Origin: Seminavis robusta
Lineage: Eukaryota > Bacillariophyta > Bacillariophyceae > Naviculales > Naviculaceae
Reading direction: 5' to 3'
Length of the DNA: 64,000 nt
NCBI GenBank assembly: GCA_903772945.1
Contig: CAICTM010000046.1
Coordinates: forward strand, 62,001 to 126,000
The position numbers and the translations under genes were made by a program. Below, in pieces: positions 31,435-42,189 of the stretch (position 1 is its first letter; each line of letters begins with the position of its first letter). A model generated the notes under the pieces. The model did not search any database. It worked only from the letters and a program-made list of their open reading frames with translations, and was not told where the DNA came from.

Positions 31435-31640
31435 TTGTATTCTAACCCTACCCTTATACCTGCAGGGACCACCGTAGCAGGAAAAACAATTAAAGGGGTT
31501 GAGGGCTCTGGCAGCAAGACTGCCGAGGTAATTGTGATGAGGTAGTCTAGGGACACAGGGACACTGAGAAGCTGGCCACTATCATGCGAATTGAATCAGA
31601 ATGGAATCAGAATGGAATGGAATGGAATGGAATCGAATCA
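31435..31640. repeat. dispersed repeat edge and GGAAT microsatellite
   Basis: The words TAACCCTA, TTAAAGGGGT-GAGGGCT and GACTGCCGAGGTAA (31441-31531) recur in the same order at 51049-51210. A GGAAT repeat with AATCAGAATGG units lies at about 31594-31637. The mobile-element block starts just after it. Confidence 0.6.
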
Positions 31641-31740
31641 GGGAGCCTACGGGTTCCGAATGAAAGTATTGAAGTCAATAGCTCTAGTGTTCAGCAGCCC
31701 AGCTGCGTTACATAACGCTAAATGCGTTAATATTAAAATG

Positions 31741-33276
31741 CTATAACTCTCTCGCTCTATCTATAATATACATTGCCTTGTCCACCAGTACCTGCACTGA
31801 GGGAATAATGTTGGTAAGAAAGCAATTCGTTCTTGAATTCGTATCATCAACAAACCCTGTCATGAACAGCTTGACCCGCTTTGAGCCGTCTGGGCTGGCA
31901 AAGGTGGCGCCAGTCGCATAGGGCTCGAAACAATCAAATAGTGTGCTCGAAATAAACAGCCATAAGGCAGGGGAGTTACCAGCTCCTTGGCCAGACCCGT
32001 GCCAGGGATCTTCCTCCGTATGACCGAGAAATGTGACTGACGTTCCCAGAGTGGTCTTGATATGGTACTGGGCCTGTTCCAGGTTCATTCCATTCACTTT
32101 ACAGACACGTACCGGCATACCCATCTTTCGGCTTGCAAGACTGGCAATGTACATGAGAATCCTGTCGTAGCACGCAGCTGCGTCATTGTCATTCTTGATT
32201 AGGGGGTGCAAGCAACAACATGACACTTCGTACTCTAATTCCTCCATATAACAGAGATCAATTGCTGACCTCCCTGGAACGGAACCAAATTGCCGGGTGT
32301 TGATCAGCCCTTGCTTGGAGGCATGGTGGAGGAGTTCGCGCCACTTCACTCCTAGAAGCAGGTTATAATCGGCTTCAAAGATATGGATGACTCGCAGACG
32401 ATGGATTTTGCAACCACCCTCATCCTTGGGGATGAGGGTATTGACAATTTTGTTCCATCTACAGTAGGCAAAGCCCTGTTCCAGAGCAAAATTGAGGAGC
32501 CGAAAGTGGGCCTGCTTGATCTTGGTTTGAAACTCTGCCAACTCCTTTCCTTCCTCAGACTCTGGGTCGAGACTGTGTTCTGTAAAGAGAGATTTCCAAT
32601 GACCGAGATGTTGTCCAGAGGGAGAGGTTGTAGTGCGTTCATTCCAGCTCTTGAGTTTCCCATCGAACTGTTCCTCTGTCAATGTTGCTGGAATCTCACC
32701 ATCGCAAGCCCGACCCAGATGTCGAAGGAGGACTGCTGTAGCAAACGACATTTCGAATGGGCAAATGTCGTATTCTCCATCGAGGATTGCATCGGCGGTA
32801 GCAGTGCTGGCGGAGAAGTCTGTATCGGTGCGCAATGTGAAGTCGGATCGGAATTCTGTCTCCTCAGCCTGCCGGAAATGCTTTTTGAGGTGAGCCTGGA
32901 GATGTCGTTCAATTTCCTCGGGATCCTCAACATACATCCAGTCTTGACACTGTTTCGGCGGCGCGGTGGGGTCTCGGGGGACTTCCAAGGCTGTTAGTCC
33001 CGCACCATGACATTTACCCCGCGCGTGGGCACACATTTGCCATGCTCTTCGAGTGGCTTCAGCGTTTCGCAAGCGCTTCATCACATTAGCCAACCGTGTG
33101 TCTCCTTCTGACTCGTATTGGGCTTGGAGTTCCATTTGGTACTCTTGGCGCAACTTGTGGGTTCTCCACTCATCCACCTCCGCCGCACGAAGTTCCTTGC
33201 GGGCTTGCTTCTTTCGTTTCTTGCAGTTTTCCAGCGATGTGGGTAGTTCAAAAGCTGGATCGGAGATTCGCTCCAT
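31741..33276 (-). CDS. LINE reverse transcriptase part of ORF2
   Basis: 511 codons. The first 100 residues are a helical Arg/Glu-rich linker. The RT core then shows WNKIVNTLIPKDEGG, LRVIHIFEADYNLLLG, FGSVPGRSAIDLCYMEELE, the first catalytic block NDNDAAACYDRIL, GQGAGNSPALW and the catalytic FVDDTN. These are the expected RT blocks in order. The frame ends about 40 residues after FVDDTN, so thumb and C-terminal parts are missing. It would copy the element RNA at a nicked target. The start shown is only the first ATG; the linker is cut off from the endonuclease by the inserted fragment. Confidence 0.8.
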   Translation of the reverse strand: MERISDPAFELPTSLENCKKRKKQARKELRAAEVDEWRTHKLRQEYQMELQAQYESEGDTRLANVMKRLRNAEATRRAWQMCAHARGKCHGAGLTALEVPRDPTAPPKQCQDWMYVEDPEEIERHLQAHLKKHFRQAEETEFRSDFTLRTDTDFSASTATADAILDGEYDICPFEMSFATAVLLRHLGRACDGEIPATLTEEQFDGKLKSWNERTTTSPSGQHLGHWKSLFTEHSLDPESEEGKELAEFQTKIKQAHFRLLNFALEQGFAYCRWNKIVNTLIPKDEGGCKIHRLRVIHIFEADYNLLLGVKWRELLHHASKQGLINTRQFGSVPGRSAIDLCYMEELEYEVSCCCLHPLIKNDNDAAACYDRILMYIASLASRKMGMPVRVCKVNGMNLEQAQYHIKTTLGTSVTFLGHTEEDPWHGSGQGAGNSPALWLFISSTLFDCFEPYATGATFASPDGSKRVKLFMTGFVDDTNSRTNCFLTNIIPSVQVLVDKAMYIIDRAREL

Positions 33277-34095
33277 AACACCAACGGCGCTCCAAGACCA
33301 GTACCTCTCACCAGGAAGAAGCTACTGCTCGCGGCAATACAGATGTATCACCATTGGTCGTTCAAGAGGAAGGCACCCGTCCGCATCGTCTCGCTGATGG
33401 TCACCGCCCTCGATGCTTTCAGAGTTGGACTCTTCCAGCCGCACGGCGAAATCGTCCCATGGCAACAAATGAGACGCAGCGATGCCACGGTGACCGATGG
33501 GGAGCGTGCAATCGCACTTTGGGACAAGAACAACAAGCCCATCCGCTCAGAGTTCAGAGAGTTTCGCGACGAATCAGTCTTCATCAAATGGAGGAAGAAC
33601 TTCCTCAACACGCTCAAATCTCAAGGTCTCTCCCACCTCATTGATTCTGACTTCACGGTCACCAACGTCGAACTAGACGAGAAACAACGAGAATGGATGT
33701 ACAAGACCTTCGAAGACATCTTCCAAGAAGCACAGGCAAGATCTGTCGTCCTTGCCAACGAAACCAACAAGGACACTCGTGCGATCTGGAAGGCAATTGA
33801 CGAATATTACTCCAAGTCCATGGTCGCAACCCTGCGCTCGGATAAGATTTCGTGTTATCTCACCTCCGCCGATATCGCAGAAGGTGTATGGAGAGGGTCC
33901 CAAGCTGGTTTCATCTCCAACTTCCTCGAACAATTTCGGCAGTACAATGAGATCAGCGACGAGCCGTACACTGACCAACAGGGGGCACGTTTCTTGGAAC
34001 GCTCAATCTCCAAGGCACCAAATCTCGCCCCTGTACGACGTCTCGCACTGCAAACCAAGAAAGCTGCAGGCGACACCTCCGGAGATTTGCTCCAT
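33277..34095 (+). mobile_element. LTR-retrotransposon gag-like fragment inside the LINE
   Basis: A plus-strand fossil of about 0.8 kb with an open frame from 33343 that resembles retrotransposon capsid proteins (helical, FIKWRKNFLNTLKSQGL, WKAIDEYYSKSM, then SNFLEQFRQYNEI). No LTRs, protease or polymerase accompany it, so it is a partial copy. It lies in opposite orientation between the endonuclease and RT parts of the LINE, so it arrived after the LINE did. Borders are approximate. Confidence 0.5.
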
Positions 34096-35441
34096 TCGGA
34101 GTCGAATCTGATTGGTAATGTCGTTCTTGCATTGGAGTGCATGCAGGGCCATCGTCAGGACTTGGAATTTCAAGCGTAACTGGGTCAATGCGGGGGAACT
34201 GGGAATGGGCGAATAGGTCGGGCACTTTTTGGCGGCATGGAGGCTTGCAGAAAGGAGGAGTTGGTCCAAGGCCTCAGCCTCTTGCTGGGTAGGTGCCTGG
34301 TTGAATCTCCAGAGTCGTTGAAAGAATCCATGATTGTCAAGATAGCTGTACTTGGATTTGATGTAGGTGGTGACTTGATGGCGTTTCTTGGAATGCACCC
34401 TTCGTTGACAGGGCTTGGGTAAAGCTGCTGTATCAGACCCAAACAGCTGTTTCAAGTCGAAGTCAACAAAGCAGGCACGGTGGTCACTATAGAAGTGGTC
34501 ACAGAACGGATGGTAACCACAAGCGTTGACAGCATCCAAAAGGTTTTCAGAAACGAGGATGTAATCGATTACCTTACTGCCTCTGACATAGGTGTTAAAG
34601 TCACTGATTCCGTGATTGTAGAAAATTGGATCTACAAGCTTGCAATCGGAGACCAGTCGTGACAGCCCCTTCCGTCCTCTTGCCAAATCGTCATTGAAAT
34701 CGCCACCCACAATAATCTCATGACCATTTGCGATGTCTTTGGCCACGCATTCCTGAAGATCATCATAGTGGTTCCTCCTTGGATCTAGGGACTGCCGTGA
34801 TTCCTGTACATAGATGGCATGTAGTTGGGCCAGAACGGTCCTATCACCAGCCCTCTCAACACTCCCATCGGTCACAGTATACACATTGTAAACTGATAGT
34901 CGCTTTCCATCTTTGCAGGATAGAACCGTCCTTGTCCAGCGGCCAAGGTAATCTGCCTCGGCCTCCAACACTCTGCCAACGGTGCGGCCCATCACCAGAG
35001 ATAGAGAGTCCCTCCTGGCTTGTATTCTCTCAAGTGGATCTGTGGAGTGCTGCCAAAAGTGACCTTCCTATGGTCAAAGGCCTTCCTCACAGCTGCTTGA
35101 ATCTTCCGTCGCACACCTGGCTGGTTAGTATCAAGATTGGGCTCCTGAAATCCAGCATAATCGGTTCCTAACATTCCCAAAGTTTTGCATTCTTCAAAGA
35201 GTTCCCCGCCATTTTCATCATAAAGTGGGAATCCTCTCTTGTTGTTGAAGATGAATCGCGCCACATGTGGTGGCTTCTTGGGTGGCATAATGTCCCCCAC
35301 TGGCTCATTTCGAGCCAGCATCCCCTTGATATTGTCCCATGAGTCAAAGTCATCCACTAACGGTGATTCAACTGCCCCTGTAGGTTGGCCTCCGCCCAGC
35401 GAGTCCCATAGAACACTTTGTGCCGGGGGAGCCCAGCCCAT
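34095..35441 (-). CDS. LINE endonuclease (EEP/APE-like) part of ORF2
   Basis: Two overlapping frames cover one endonuclease/exonuclease/phosphatase domain. The N-terminal frame (35441-34992) carries YAGFQEPNLD with the metal-binding Glu. The second (from about 34992) carries EIIVGGDFNDDL (Asp/Asn of the active site), KVIDYILVSENLL and FYSDHRACFVDF (the closing SDH). The frames differ by one base near 34993, where TGGTGATGG ends the first. Its role is to nick target DNA for target-primed reverse transcription. The ATG at 35441 follows the ORF1 stop almost directly. Confidence 0.75.
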
Positions 35442-35443
35442 CT

Positions 35444-37222
35444 TTAACTACCCCGCCCACCAGGATGCCCCTGTGGGTCCTGGTTGGGTGGGGGTTGAGA
35501 TGGGGGTTGGGTAGGCTGGGGAAATCCTGGGTAGAATCCTGCACCACCAGCAAGATACTGTAATCCATGGTAGGGTGGTGGCTGCGGCTGCTGGTAAGGC
35601 TGATAGGTGGCTGCTGGATACAACTGTGCTGGCTGAAGAGAGCGTGGATCGGCACGAGGATGCTTGTCATCTTGCTTGAGTAGAGGAGACGTAACAGGAA
35701 TACCATCTTGAGTCGCAACTGGTACATTTGAAGGTGGTGGTCGCTTCTGATAGGGATTGCCATGGTAGCCCTGCAGAAAATCTGGGTGTGTATACACATC
35801 ATTAGTGCCTTGGTGGTGGTATTGTCCATGGGCTGGAGACTGATGAGGAGTCTGGTAACTTCCATAGTGGGGCGCTGTCATACCCGGTGCTGGACCATCA
35901 TTGGCACCCCCTCCAGGAGGATGTGGTTGTCTGGAGGAAGGAGGATTAGAGGGGGTGGCAGTGGCTTCAGATGGTCTTTGCATGTTACTGAACAAGGCCA
36001 TCATCTGCTGAAATCTTGCTTCACTGGCTACCTGGTCCTTTTGGTGCTTTGCTTCCAGTTGTTGCAGTTGTTCCTGATGTTTCTTCTCCATTCTTTCCAT
36101 GGCATCTAATGTGGACTTGGTCTGTTGCTGCATAGCTAATGTGGACTTGGACTGTTGTTCCATGGCTGCTTTGAGGGCTGCTATTTCTTTGGGCGGTGCA
36201 TCAATAGTAACATCACTGGTTGCCACAGTGGTGGCTGTAGCTGGTACAGAGACATTAGGCACTGGTGCCGGATTCTGTCCCCAAGTTCTGACTTTGTCTG
36301 CCCAAGTAGTCACAATTGCTTCCACTGAAGCAAGGGAGGAATCATCTTGATACAGTGTGTGAAAGGAGCGACTGCTGTATGAGTACTGATCCCAAGAGTC
36401 ATCCCTTGGAGTTCGTGGTTGTCTTTGAATGACAGAAGGCTCCTCATCCTGAAGGGCATAGTCTTGTGGGAAGATGGTGGCATCCGAGAAGATATCTTTG
36501 AGTTTTTCCACCACTGTGTCTCTAGCACTCTTTTGGCAAATGGCATAGTACTGTCCTGCAGTGGCATAGGATTTGTGGCGTTCCAGATCCAACAGTAGGG
36601 GCTTGCCATTGGCAGTGACAATCTTCTCTATGAGCAAAGGACGAATTTCATCTTCAAAGTTTGGATTCAGATCTTGTAGGGGGACTCCAGTGGTGGCATT
36701 GATGACATCCATATGTTGAATCATTGCCTTCTTCATAAGGTCATGGTGCTTTCTTTGTCTGCTGATCGTGTTCAATTTTAGGCTCAGTAGATCCAACTGT
36801 GGGTGTTGCAGAGTGGGGTCATTGGCAATGGCTTTCATCAGATTCTCAAAGACAGGACGGTCGGTGATTCCAACTTGGATGCCAAGGATGTCAATCTTCT
36901 CAGTATCGACCTTGACTTTGGTTGGAACAATGGCAATGGGACAGGTTATGGAAGGCCTCTGCTGACGTAGCCAACTAGATACCCTAGGTAACAGGCCATC
37001 ACGGAAGGTCTTCTTAGGATTCTTCCCGGCAATGTAGCATACCGTGGCAGTCTGGGATTCTTCTAAGCTGTGTGGCCGCAGGAAGAGCTTGTGTTCTTTG
37101 AGAAAGGGAACCACCCCTTGAATCTTCTTTAATGCACCAGGCACGCTGTCGTAATCAGGGCTTTGCACATAGAAAGAACAGGCAAATCGACGAATGTAGT
37201 CATTGATGGGTCCCCAGTCCAT
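35444..37222 (-). CDS. LINE ORF1-like protein
   Basis: 592 residues from the ATG at 37222. The N-terminal 290 residues look globular (DYIRRFACSFYVQSPDYD, LGIQVGITDRPVFENLMKAI). A coiled coil of Glu/Lys/Gln heptads (MERMEKKHQEQLQQLEAKHQ) follows at about 365-410, and the last 170 residues are Pro/Gln/His/Tyr-rich. No zinc knuckle is seen. It ends two bases before the ATG of ORF2, the layout expected for a LINE RNA-binding ORF1 protein. Whether 37222 is the true start is unsure, because a recombinase remnant abuts it upstream and the 5' end may be truncated. Confidence 0.6.
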   Translation of the reverse strand: MDWGPINDYIRRFACSFYVQSPDYDSVPGALKKIQGVVPFLKEHKLFLRPHSLEESQTATVCYIAGKNPKKTFRDGLLPRVSSWLRQQRPSITCPIAIVPTKVKVDTEKIDILGIQVGITDRPVFENLMKAIANDPTLQHPQLDLLSLKLNTISRQRKHHDLMKKAMIQHMDVINATTGVPLQDLNPNFEDEIRPLLIEKIVTANGKPLLLDLERHKSYATAGQYYAICQKSARDTVVEKLKDIFSDATIFPQDYALQDEEPSVIQRQPRTPRDDSWDQYSYSSRSFHTLYQDDSSLASVEAIVTTWADKVRTWGQNPAPVPNVSVPATATTVATSDVTIDAPPKEIAALKAAMEQQSKSTLAMQQQTKSTLDAMERMEKKHQEQLQQLEAKHQKDQVASEARFQQMMALFSNMQRPSEATATPSNPPSSRQPHPPGGGANDGPAPGMTAPHYGSYQTPHQSPAHGQYHHQGTNDVYTHPDFLQGYHGNPYQKRPPPSNVPVATQDGIPVTSPLLKQDDKHPRADPRSLQPAQLYPAATYQPYQQPQPPPYHGLQYLAGGAGFYPGFPQPTQPPSQPPPNQDPQGHPGGRGS

Positions 37223-37225
37223 CAC

Positions 37226-37620
37226 TGAGGCATTCGGTGTCGTGGGAGATGAGGGCCACAGCGTGGCGGAGGGCGTTGATGATGAACTGGGGCTTCACAG
37301 GGTACCACCGGTTGCGGGCCGCATTGAAGTGGTTGAAGAGGGGAGTATCAGCATCGGCGCCTTTGGTACGGAGATGGTAGACCACACGCGCGAGAGACTT
37401 CACCGGGCAGAGCCACGGATCAGAGGTCGGGCGGTGGCCCACGGATTCGCAGCGGACAGCATTCTTTTGGTCAGTGAACGTAAACGTGCATCGGTGAGGC
37501 ACGCGTGGTTCTTCACGTCATTCAAAGAGATGGTGTCTCCGCGGATTTGGAGGCCGCCGCGGACAGGGTTGGGAGCGTGGAACCCTCGCAGAGGAAAACC
37601 AGCACCTAATCCACCTTGAG
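37226..37620 (-). mobile_element. tyrosine-recombinase element remnant
   Basis: A minus-strand fossil of about 0.4 kb, directly upstream of the LINE ORF1. Words such as FTFTDQKNAVR, SDPWLCPVKSLARVVYHLR and FIINALRHAV resemble the tyrosine recombinases carried by diatom DIRS- or Crypton-type elements. It is fragmentary and broken, and its ends are not defined. Confidence 0.5.
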
Positions 37621-38069
37621 AAGAAGCTTTTGGTGACTGCCAACAAGGAGACAACAGGAAGAAATCAGCAACGAAAAAGCTCAGCCAGCAAGGGAAAACT
37701 TGCTGTCGTTGCAACCCCAGTGTTCAATATCCAGGGTGATCTCATTGGAATTCATGGAAACCCAGAAAGTCCTGTGGGAATACACGACAACTATTACTTC
37801 CTGGAAAGCCCAACCTCCTGGGGGGAATGTTCATTGAGGCAGCAACAAAGGAGGCGGCTAAGAACAGGCAGGGCAGGTACAGAACCGGAAGAACACAACA
37901 CGAATTAGGTTTCTTGATCATATTAGCCACCACCATTTAACAGCAACATGGAGGCAAAACAACAGCTTAATGTCTTCATATAAAAGCTACCAAAGCAATG
38001 CCTTCGTACAATACAGATGTTCTAGCAGGGGAAAGACTGGTTGAAAGCGGAGACAAGGTAGGTCAGATT

Positions 38070-38140
38070 CCATTCCATTTAATTCCATTCCATTTAATTC
38101 CACAGCGTGGAAGCTTTGATGGCTCCACGCAGTGGAATGG
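38070..38140. repeat. GGAAT-type microsatellite (reverse sense)
   Basis: GATTCCATTCCATTTAATTCC-type units with an inverted GTGGAATGGAATC at the end. The same GGAAT motif in the opposite sense stands at 31594-31637 on the other side of the LINE block. Confidence 0.6.
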
Positions 38141-38317
38141 AATCTTTTTTAGTGAATAGGCCTGCGCCCTTTCCTTCTAAACATGACATTTTTCTTCTTT
38201 GAACAAACGCAATTAGGACCCAACTTCACCAGCGCAGGAACCAGCCAATGAACTTCTAAGTTGCATCCATTGTACCATAAATTGACTTGCATCCACCACG
38301 GAAGAAACAACAGTACC

Positions 38318-38608
38318 ATGACAGGAAGGGGTACTAAAGGAGGAACCACCAAGAAAACTGGAGGAGGAGCAGGTGGTGTTTCACAAACAGAGTTTAACAA
38401 GTTTTATGATAACGCCACATCCGACTTTACATCCCTCAATGGCAGGTGTGATGCATTGGAGGAACGAGTCAACGAAATGGAGAGACTGCTCAAGGAAGCC
38501 AGTGACAAAGATGTGCAGCTAAGACAGCAATTCGGACAAACCATTCAACAGCTTGAAACTAAGCTTCACGCTGCCCTCTGCAGGATAAAGGATTTGAGCG
38601 AAGGATGA
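38318..38608 (+). CDS. small coiled-coil protein, uncertain
   Basis: 96 residues from the ATG at 38318. A Gly/Thr/Lys-rich N-terminus (RGTKGGTTKKTGGGAGG) is followed by a clear heptad region (CDALEERVNEMERLLKEA through QLETKLHAALCRIKDL). A second frame (38605-38832) overlaps its end by a few bases and is also hydrophilic, so a spliced or frame-shifted longer gene is possible. It could be part of a mobile element. No family is recognised. Confidence 0.35.
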   Translation: MTGRGTKGGTTKKTGGGAGGVSQTEFNKFYDNATSDFTSLNGRCDALEERVNEMERLLKEASDKDVQLRQQFGQTIQQLETKLHAALCRIKDLSEG

Positions 38609-38875
38609 GGCACTGCAGATTTGAGAAAGAAAATGAAGGATCTGAACAAATTGTGTCGCCCGATGCCATGGAAAGAACCTTCCACAATCTCTATGAAGCC
38701 CGGTTGCAAGAAAACGAGAAGAGTTTCACTGGAACTGGTAGTGGGACAGGCCAAATTCGGCAGTCCGTATTGAGGCGAGAGGTGGGTACAGGGATTTCCA
38801 AAAAGCTGAGAACTGCAAATACCTTAGAGTGAAGGTTGTCGAGTAAATAGTGACAGCCATGCATCCATTGCTGTT

Positions 38876-39433
38876 TTGTTCGACATGATGCAAACTAACC
38901 ATATCACATACTTCTCTGGTCTGACAGGTTCCTCCAGAAGAGTATTTTTCCGGTTGGCTTCTGGTTCTTTAACTCTACAATGGAGGGTTACATGGCTGGA
39001 TTACATCATTGATCCAATCATTGAGACTGCATTGGGTGTGACTGACAGTGTTTTCCGCATGGAGCTCCGGCCATTGGTTTCTAAGATAGCACAAGAGATC
39101 AAGGATGTTACTGTGAACAACAAGAAATCCCCTTTCCGCGACTACCTAAAGAGATGTAAGTGCCACGACCACGTTTATTGTATTGAACTAATGCACTCAC
39201 TCAGTGTTGCATTCTGCGGCTTCTTCACCTTTCATATAGACTTGATGAATCAAGCTGGTCCTGAGAGTATACAAGATGTCGACATTCCAACCATGACATG
39301 CATTCAGTTGGCCTTTGAAAAGGATCCCTCAATTGGGTCAAGTTGCCAAGTACCCAAGGCTTGGTGCGCTCCGTTTCTTCTACCACGTGGGCATTTTCGC
39401 TATGTATCCCAAGCTGAAGAAATCCCAAGATAA
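38876..39433 (+). CDS. possible multi-exon gene fragment, unknown
   Basis: An open frame of 185 codons. A good splice donor GATGTAAGTG lies at 39154-39163 and CACTCAG about 50 bases later, so it may be two exons. The segment WLDYIIDPIIETALGVTDSVFR and the Cys-containing segment after 39205 look protein-like but match nothing I know. Short frames continue to about 39900 (EMLKDPQQFDLLKKWENKLG). Confidence in any gene model is low. Confidence 0.25.
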   Translation: MFDMMQTNHITYFSGLTGSSRRVFFRLASGSLTLQWRVTWLDYIIDPIIETALGVTDSVFRMELRPLVSKIAQEIKDVTVNNKKSPFRDYLKRCKCHDHVYCIELMHSLSVAFCGFFTFHIDLMNQAGPESIQDVDIPTMTCIQLAFEKDPSIGSSCQVPKAWCAPFLLPRGHFRYVSQAEEIPR

Positions 39434-40100
39434 GTATTCGTGAGAATTCCTTGGACCAGAGCAATGGTGCTGCGAGGCAGCAACGGCAGCCACCTTAATC
39501 GACGTGGCGGCAAAAAAAGACAACATCGTTCACAACCTGAGCCTACAGCAGAGGAGCCAAAACAACGGTATCAAAGAAAAAAGAAGAAAACCAAGATGAT
39601 CACTATTTAAAGGCATGTGGCCCGAATTGACTAATAAGTTTAGTGACTGCTGCACGAAGTTCAGTGAGATGTTGAAGGATCCACAGCAGTTTGATTTGCT
39701 CAAGAAATGGGAGAATAAACTTGGCATTTACCAATCGTCCCACAAAACGACCCATGCGATGCAGCGAGCAGCTGCAGGCCCACTATGTGTTGTGCAGAAT
39801 TCTGCTGCCGAGGATGCATGCAATATTGACAAGAGGGTGAGTTCCATTGCGAGTCCCTATGATTGTTCATGCAAGCAATTCGGGCTCATGGCAGCTTGCT
39901 TTGCTTCCTGATCGTTCCCTACTAACGACCCCCGATCTTTGTGCTTCCTCTTGCTTGTACACACTTGTTGTTCCTGCTTGGCTGGTACTAAAGAAATCCG
40001 ACAACTATCTGATTACTTTGTTCCAAAATGCATGCGGCAATGGCAAGGCCAGAAGAATTGGTGCTGGTGGTCCTCGTGCTGCTGGCGCAAACAACCCCTA

Positions 40101-40200
40101 CAAGATGCCTCCACTCACCGGCACAAACAGCGAGAACAGCACAGCAGAAGAAGCAGCAACAAGATGCCTCCACTCACCGGCACGAACAGCACAGCAGGAG
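40101..40200. repeat. tandem duplication with a unit of about 59 bases
   Basis: CAAGATGCCTCCACTCACCG starts at 40101 and again at about 40160; each is followed by GGCACAAACAGC or GGCACGAACAGC and a CAGCA-rich stretch. Confidence 0.75.
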
Positions 40201-40349
40201 AAACCTCCTCGTCATCCAATGACGATGAGAGTACGTCCAATTCCCCCAAACCACATTCATCACAGCTGCACTCCAAGAATGATGCTAACTTCCTGCTTTA
40301 CCAAACAAACAGTCAAGTTCCAGACGCGACCACAAACACAATCTGATTC

Positions 40350-41516
40350 TCACCCCTAGCTAGAGCTGCCTCTGCAGGATGCATATCTGGACCCATGTAG
40401 TGCACGCCCTCGCATTTATTAGAATTAATCCATAGTTCTTGTTTCGACTGTAAATCGTACTAGCAGTTCAAGTTACTACTTAGACCAACCATGTTGATTT
40501 GTGGTGGTACATTGTGAGCCAGTGTCGTGGAATAATAATTTACTTAGGGCCCACCATGTTCGAATCTGAACCTACGACAAATGGCTACATAGTGACACTA
40601 TTTGAATCTTGGGGCCACAATGTCAACTTGTTGTGACGTAACGAGCTTTCTTCCCCTATCCATATCCACACATCGTGCGGCACAAAGTTAACATCGTCTA
40701 TCGACATTATCCCACCATGTTTCGCTGTCGTGACACCATGTTTCCAACACCAACAATCAATTTTGGTGAGACGACGTTGGGGGTGGTCGTACACCAAGTG
40801 AAAACGTCCGATTTCAGTTCGTAGATGCTCATTAGTGACTTAGCTTGGTCGGAAATCTAGTGAGAACACGTCTAAGTCCTTCAGAAAGACCCCCGTCACC
40901 TCGCTCGTGAGTTAAGGAAGAACTGGTACACGCACTCATACTAGTACACCACAGTCAGTTGATTCCTGCACAGGAATCACCCTTGAAGAACACATAACGC
41001 ATGGCTGACTACTAATCGGTATTTAGCAGCTTCATACAGTAATTGTCTCATGCATGTTCCAGGAAGATACTAGCATAGTTGTCTATAGTGAAATAGTACA
41101 ATCGCTGAAAGAACGCGACTAGTCAGTTTGCACGATCAACCCGAACACTTCCTACCCCTCACCTTAACGTCGTCAAAAAAGGGTGAGAGCCCCCGGAATT
41201 CCCAGAGGTTCCGGGGGAGAACACACGATTGAACGAGAACCCGTACCTTCACCGCTGACGTACGTCGCTCCGATGACGTACGAGCAACTCGAAGATCCTT
41301 CCGTGAACCAGAAGGCTAGCGCTTGAATACAGGCAGCGCTAAAGCGTAAGAAATACCTGCATACACACCTGTACGTGTATTAGTGCTGGCTTGTCACAAC
41401 TGCTCGAGTACCGGTAACACGAGAAAACAGCAGAGATGTTCGGCAATGGGGGAGTGATAAATGTGGTTTATATACCACAAAGATTGCCTCCTCTCTCACC
41501 GAATAGATAAGATTTT
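40350..41516. other. intergenic DNA with a strong hairpin
   Basis: No coding signal. The stretch holds a perfect 9-base-pair hairpin at 41190-41217 (CCCCCGGAA paired with TTCCGGGGG, 10-base loop). Confidence 0.5.
41190..41217. other. GC-rich hairpin
   Basis: Arms 41190-41198 and 41209-41217 pair perfectly (nine pairs, seven of them G-C). It is not followed by a T run on the plus strand, so a bacterial-type terminator is not implied. Confidence 0.6.
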
Positions 41517-41662
41517 TTATGATTTCATAGAGAGTTTCTGTACCCTTTGGTTCCAGTCATGCTCTAAGATTGTGTGTTCTTTCTTTGCCTGTTCTGTGAG
41601 TTCTACAAGCTGAGCTTTCAGCCATCCTCTATTTAAAGAGTTTTCTAGGTCTTCAACACCAC
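41517..41662 (-). pseudogene. C-terminal part of a coiled-coil gene split by an LTR element
   Basis: Read on the minus strand from the CCAC target copy at 41659-41662, a frame stays open for about 47 codons to a TAA at 41517-41519. It continues the frame and helical Lys/Glu/Leu character of the gene part at 50461-50807 on the far side of the 8.8 kb element. This is a host-type gene cut by insertion. Confidence 0.6.
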
Positions 41663-42189
41663 CGATAACTTTTAGAAGCGAGAGCTCTGGATCCCGTCAG
41701 AGATAGCTCCAACAGCTATGCTGGCCTACAGCTCCAGCACCGCAGCTGGCTTATCTCCAGCCAAAGCAGCAAGAAAGGATCGTCCTTTCCATCATAGTTA
41801 AGAAAATAGTACGAAAGATTGAGACCGATCCTGATTAGCTTGTAGCCCATTGATACCGCAGCAGTTGATACCAATCCTGTTGAGGCCGGGCAGAAGCAGT
41901 AGGAGGTAGCAGATAGTACTGTTCCCAGACTGCCACTGCACGATTGAATAACGAAGGTCCCCAGCTCCTGAGGAGAGCTGGCCCAAAGGGCCCAGCAGAG
42001 AGCTCTGCTGGCCTCCTGTCTGACTGACAGGGCCAAGTCCTTGGTTTGGTGCCTACTGGAGGTGTTGGAATACTCCTGAGGCACGACAAGGCTCCCTGAA
42101 CTGCCTGACTACCGCTGTCCCTGAGGAAGGTTTCAGCGAGATCCAGTCCACTACTTGGTATTGGGACTGAACCTTCAAGAAACTTATTG
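41663..42189. repeat. left long direct repeat of the 8.8 kb element
   Basis: Matches 49949-50460 almost throughout, in the same orientation, with mostly small gaps between copies. Confidence 0.85.

Larger units (their letters stand above)
31741..37222 (-). mobile_element. bicistronic LINE (non-LTR retrotransposon), interrupted
   Basis: On the minus strand, ORF1 (37222-35444) is followed by ORF2 (from 35441), which encodes an endonuclease then a reverse transcriptase down to 31741. The order endonuclease-RT and the tight ORF1/ORF2 spacing fit a LINE. ORF2 is interrupted by a plus-strand capsid-bearing fragment at about 33277-34095, has a one-base frame change near 34993, and lacks the usual region after the RT catalytic motif. 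No poly-A tail is evident. It is therefore a dead copy of moderate age. Confidence 0.75.

Noticed and set aside
41181-41230. Intrinsic terminator at the GC hairpin
   Set aside because: No T run follows on either strand at the right distance and the context is eukaryotic.
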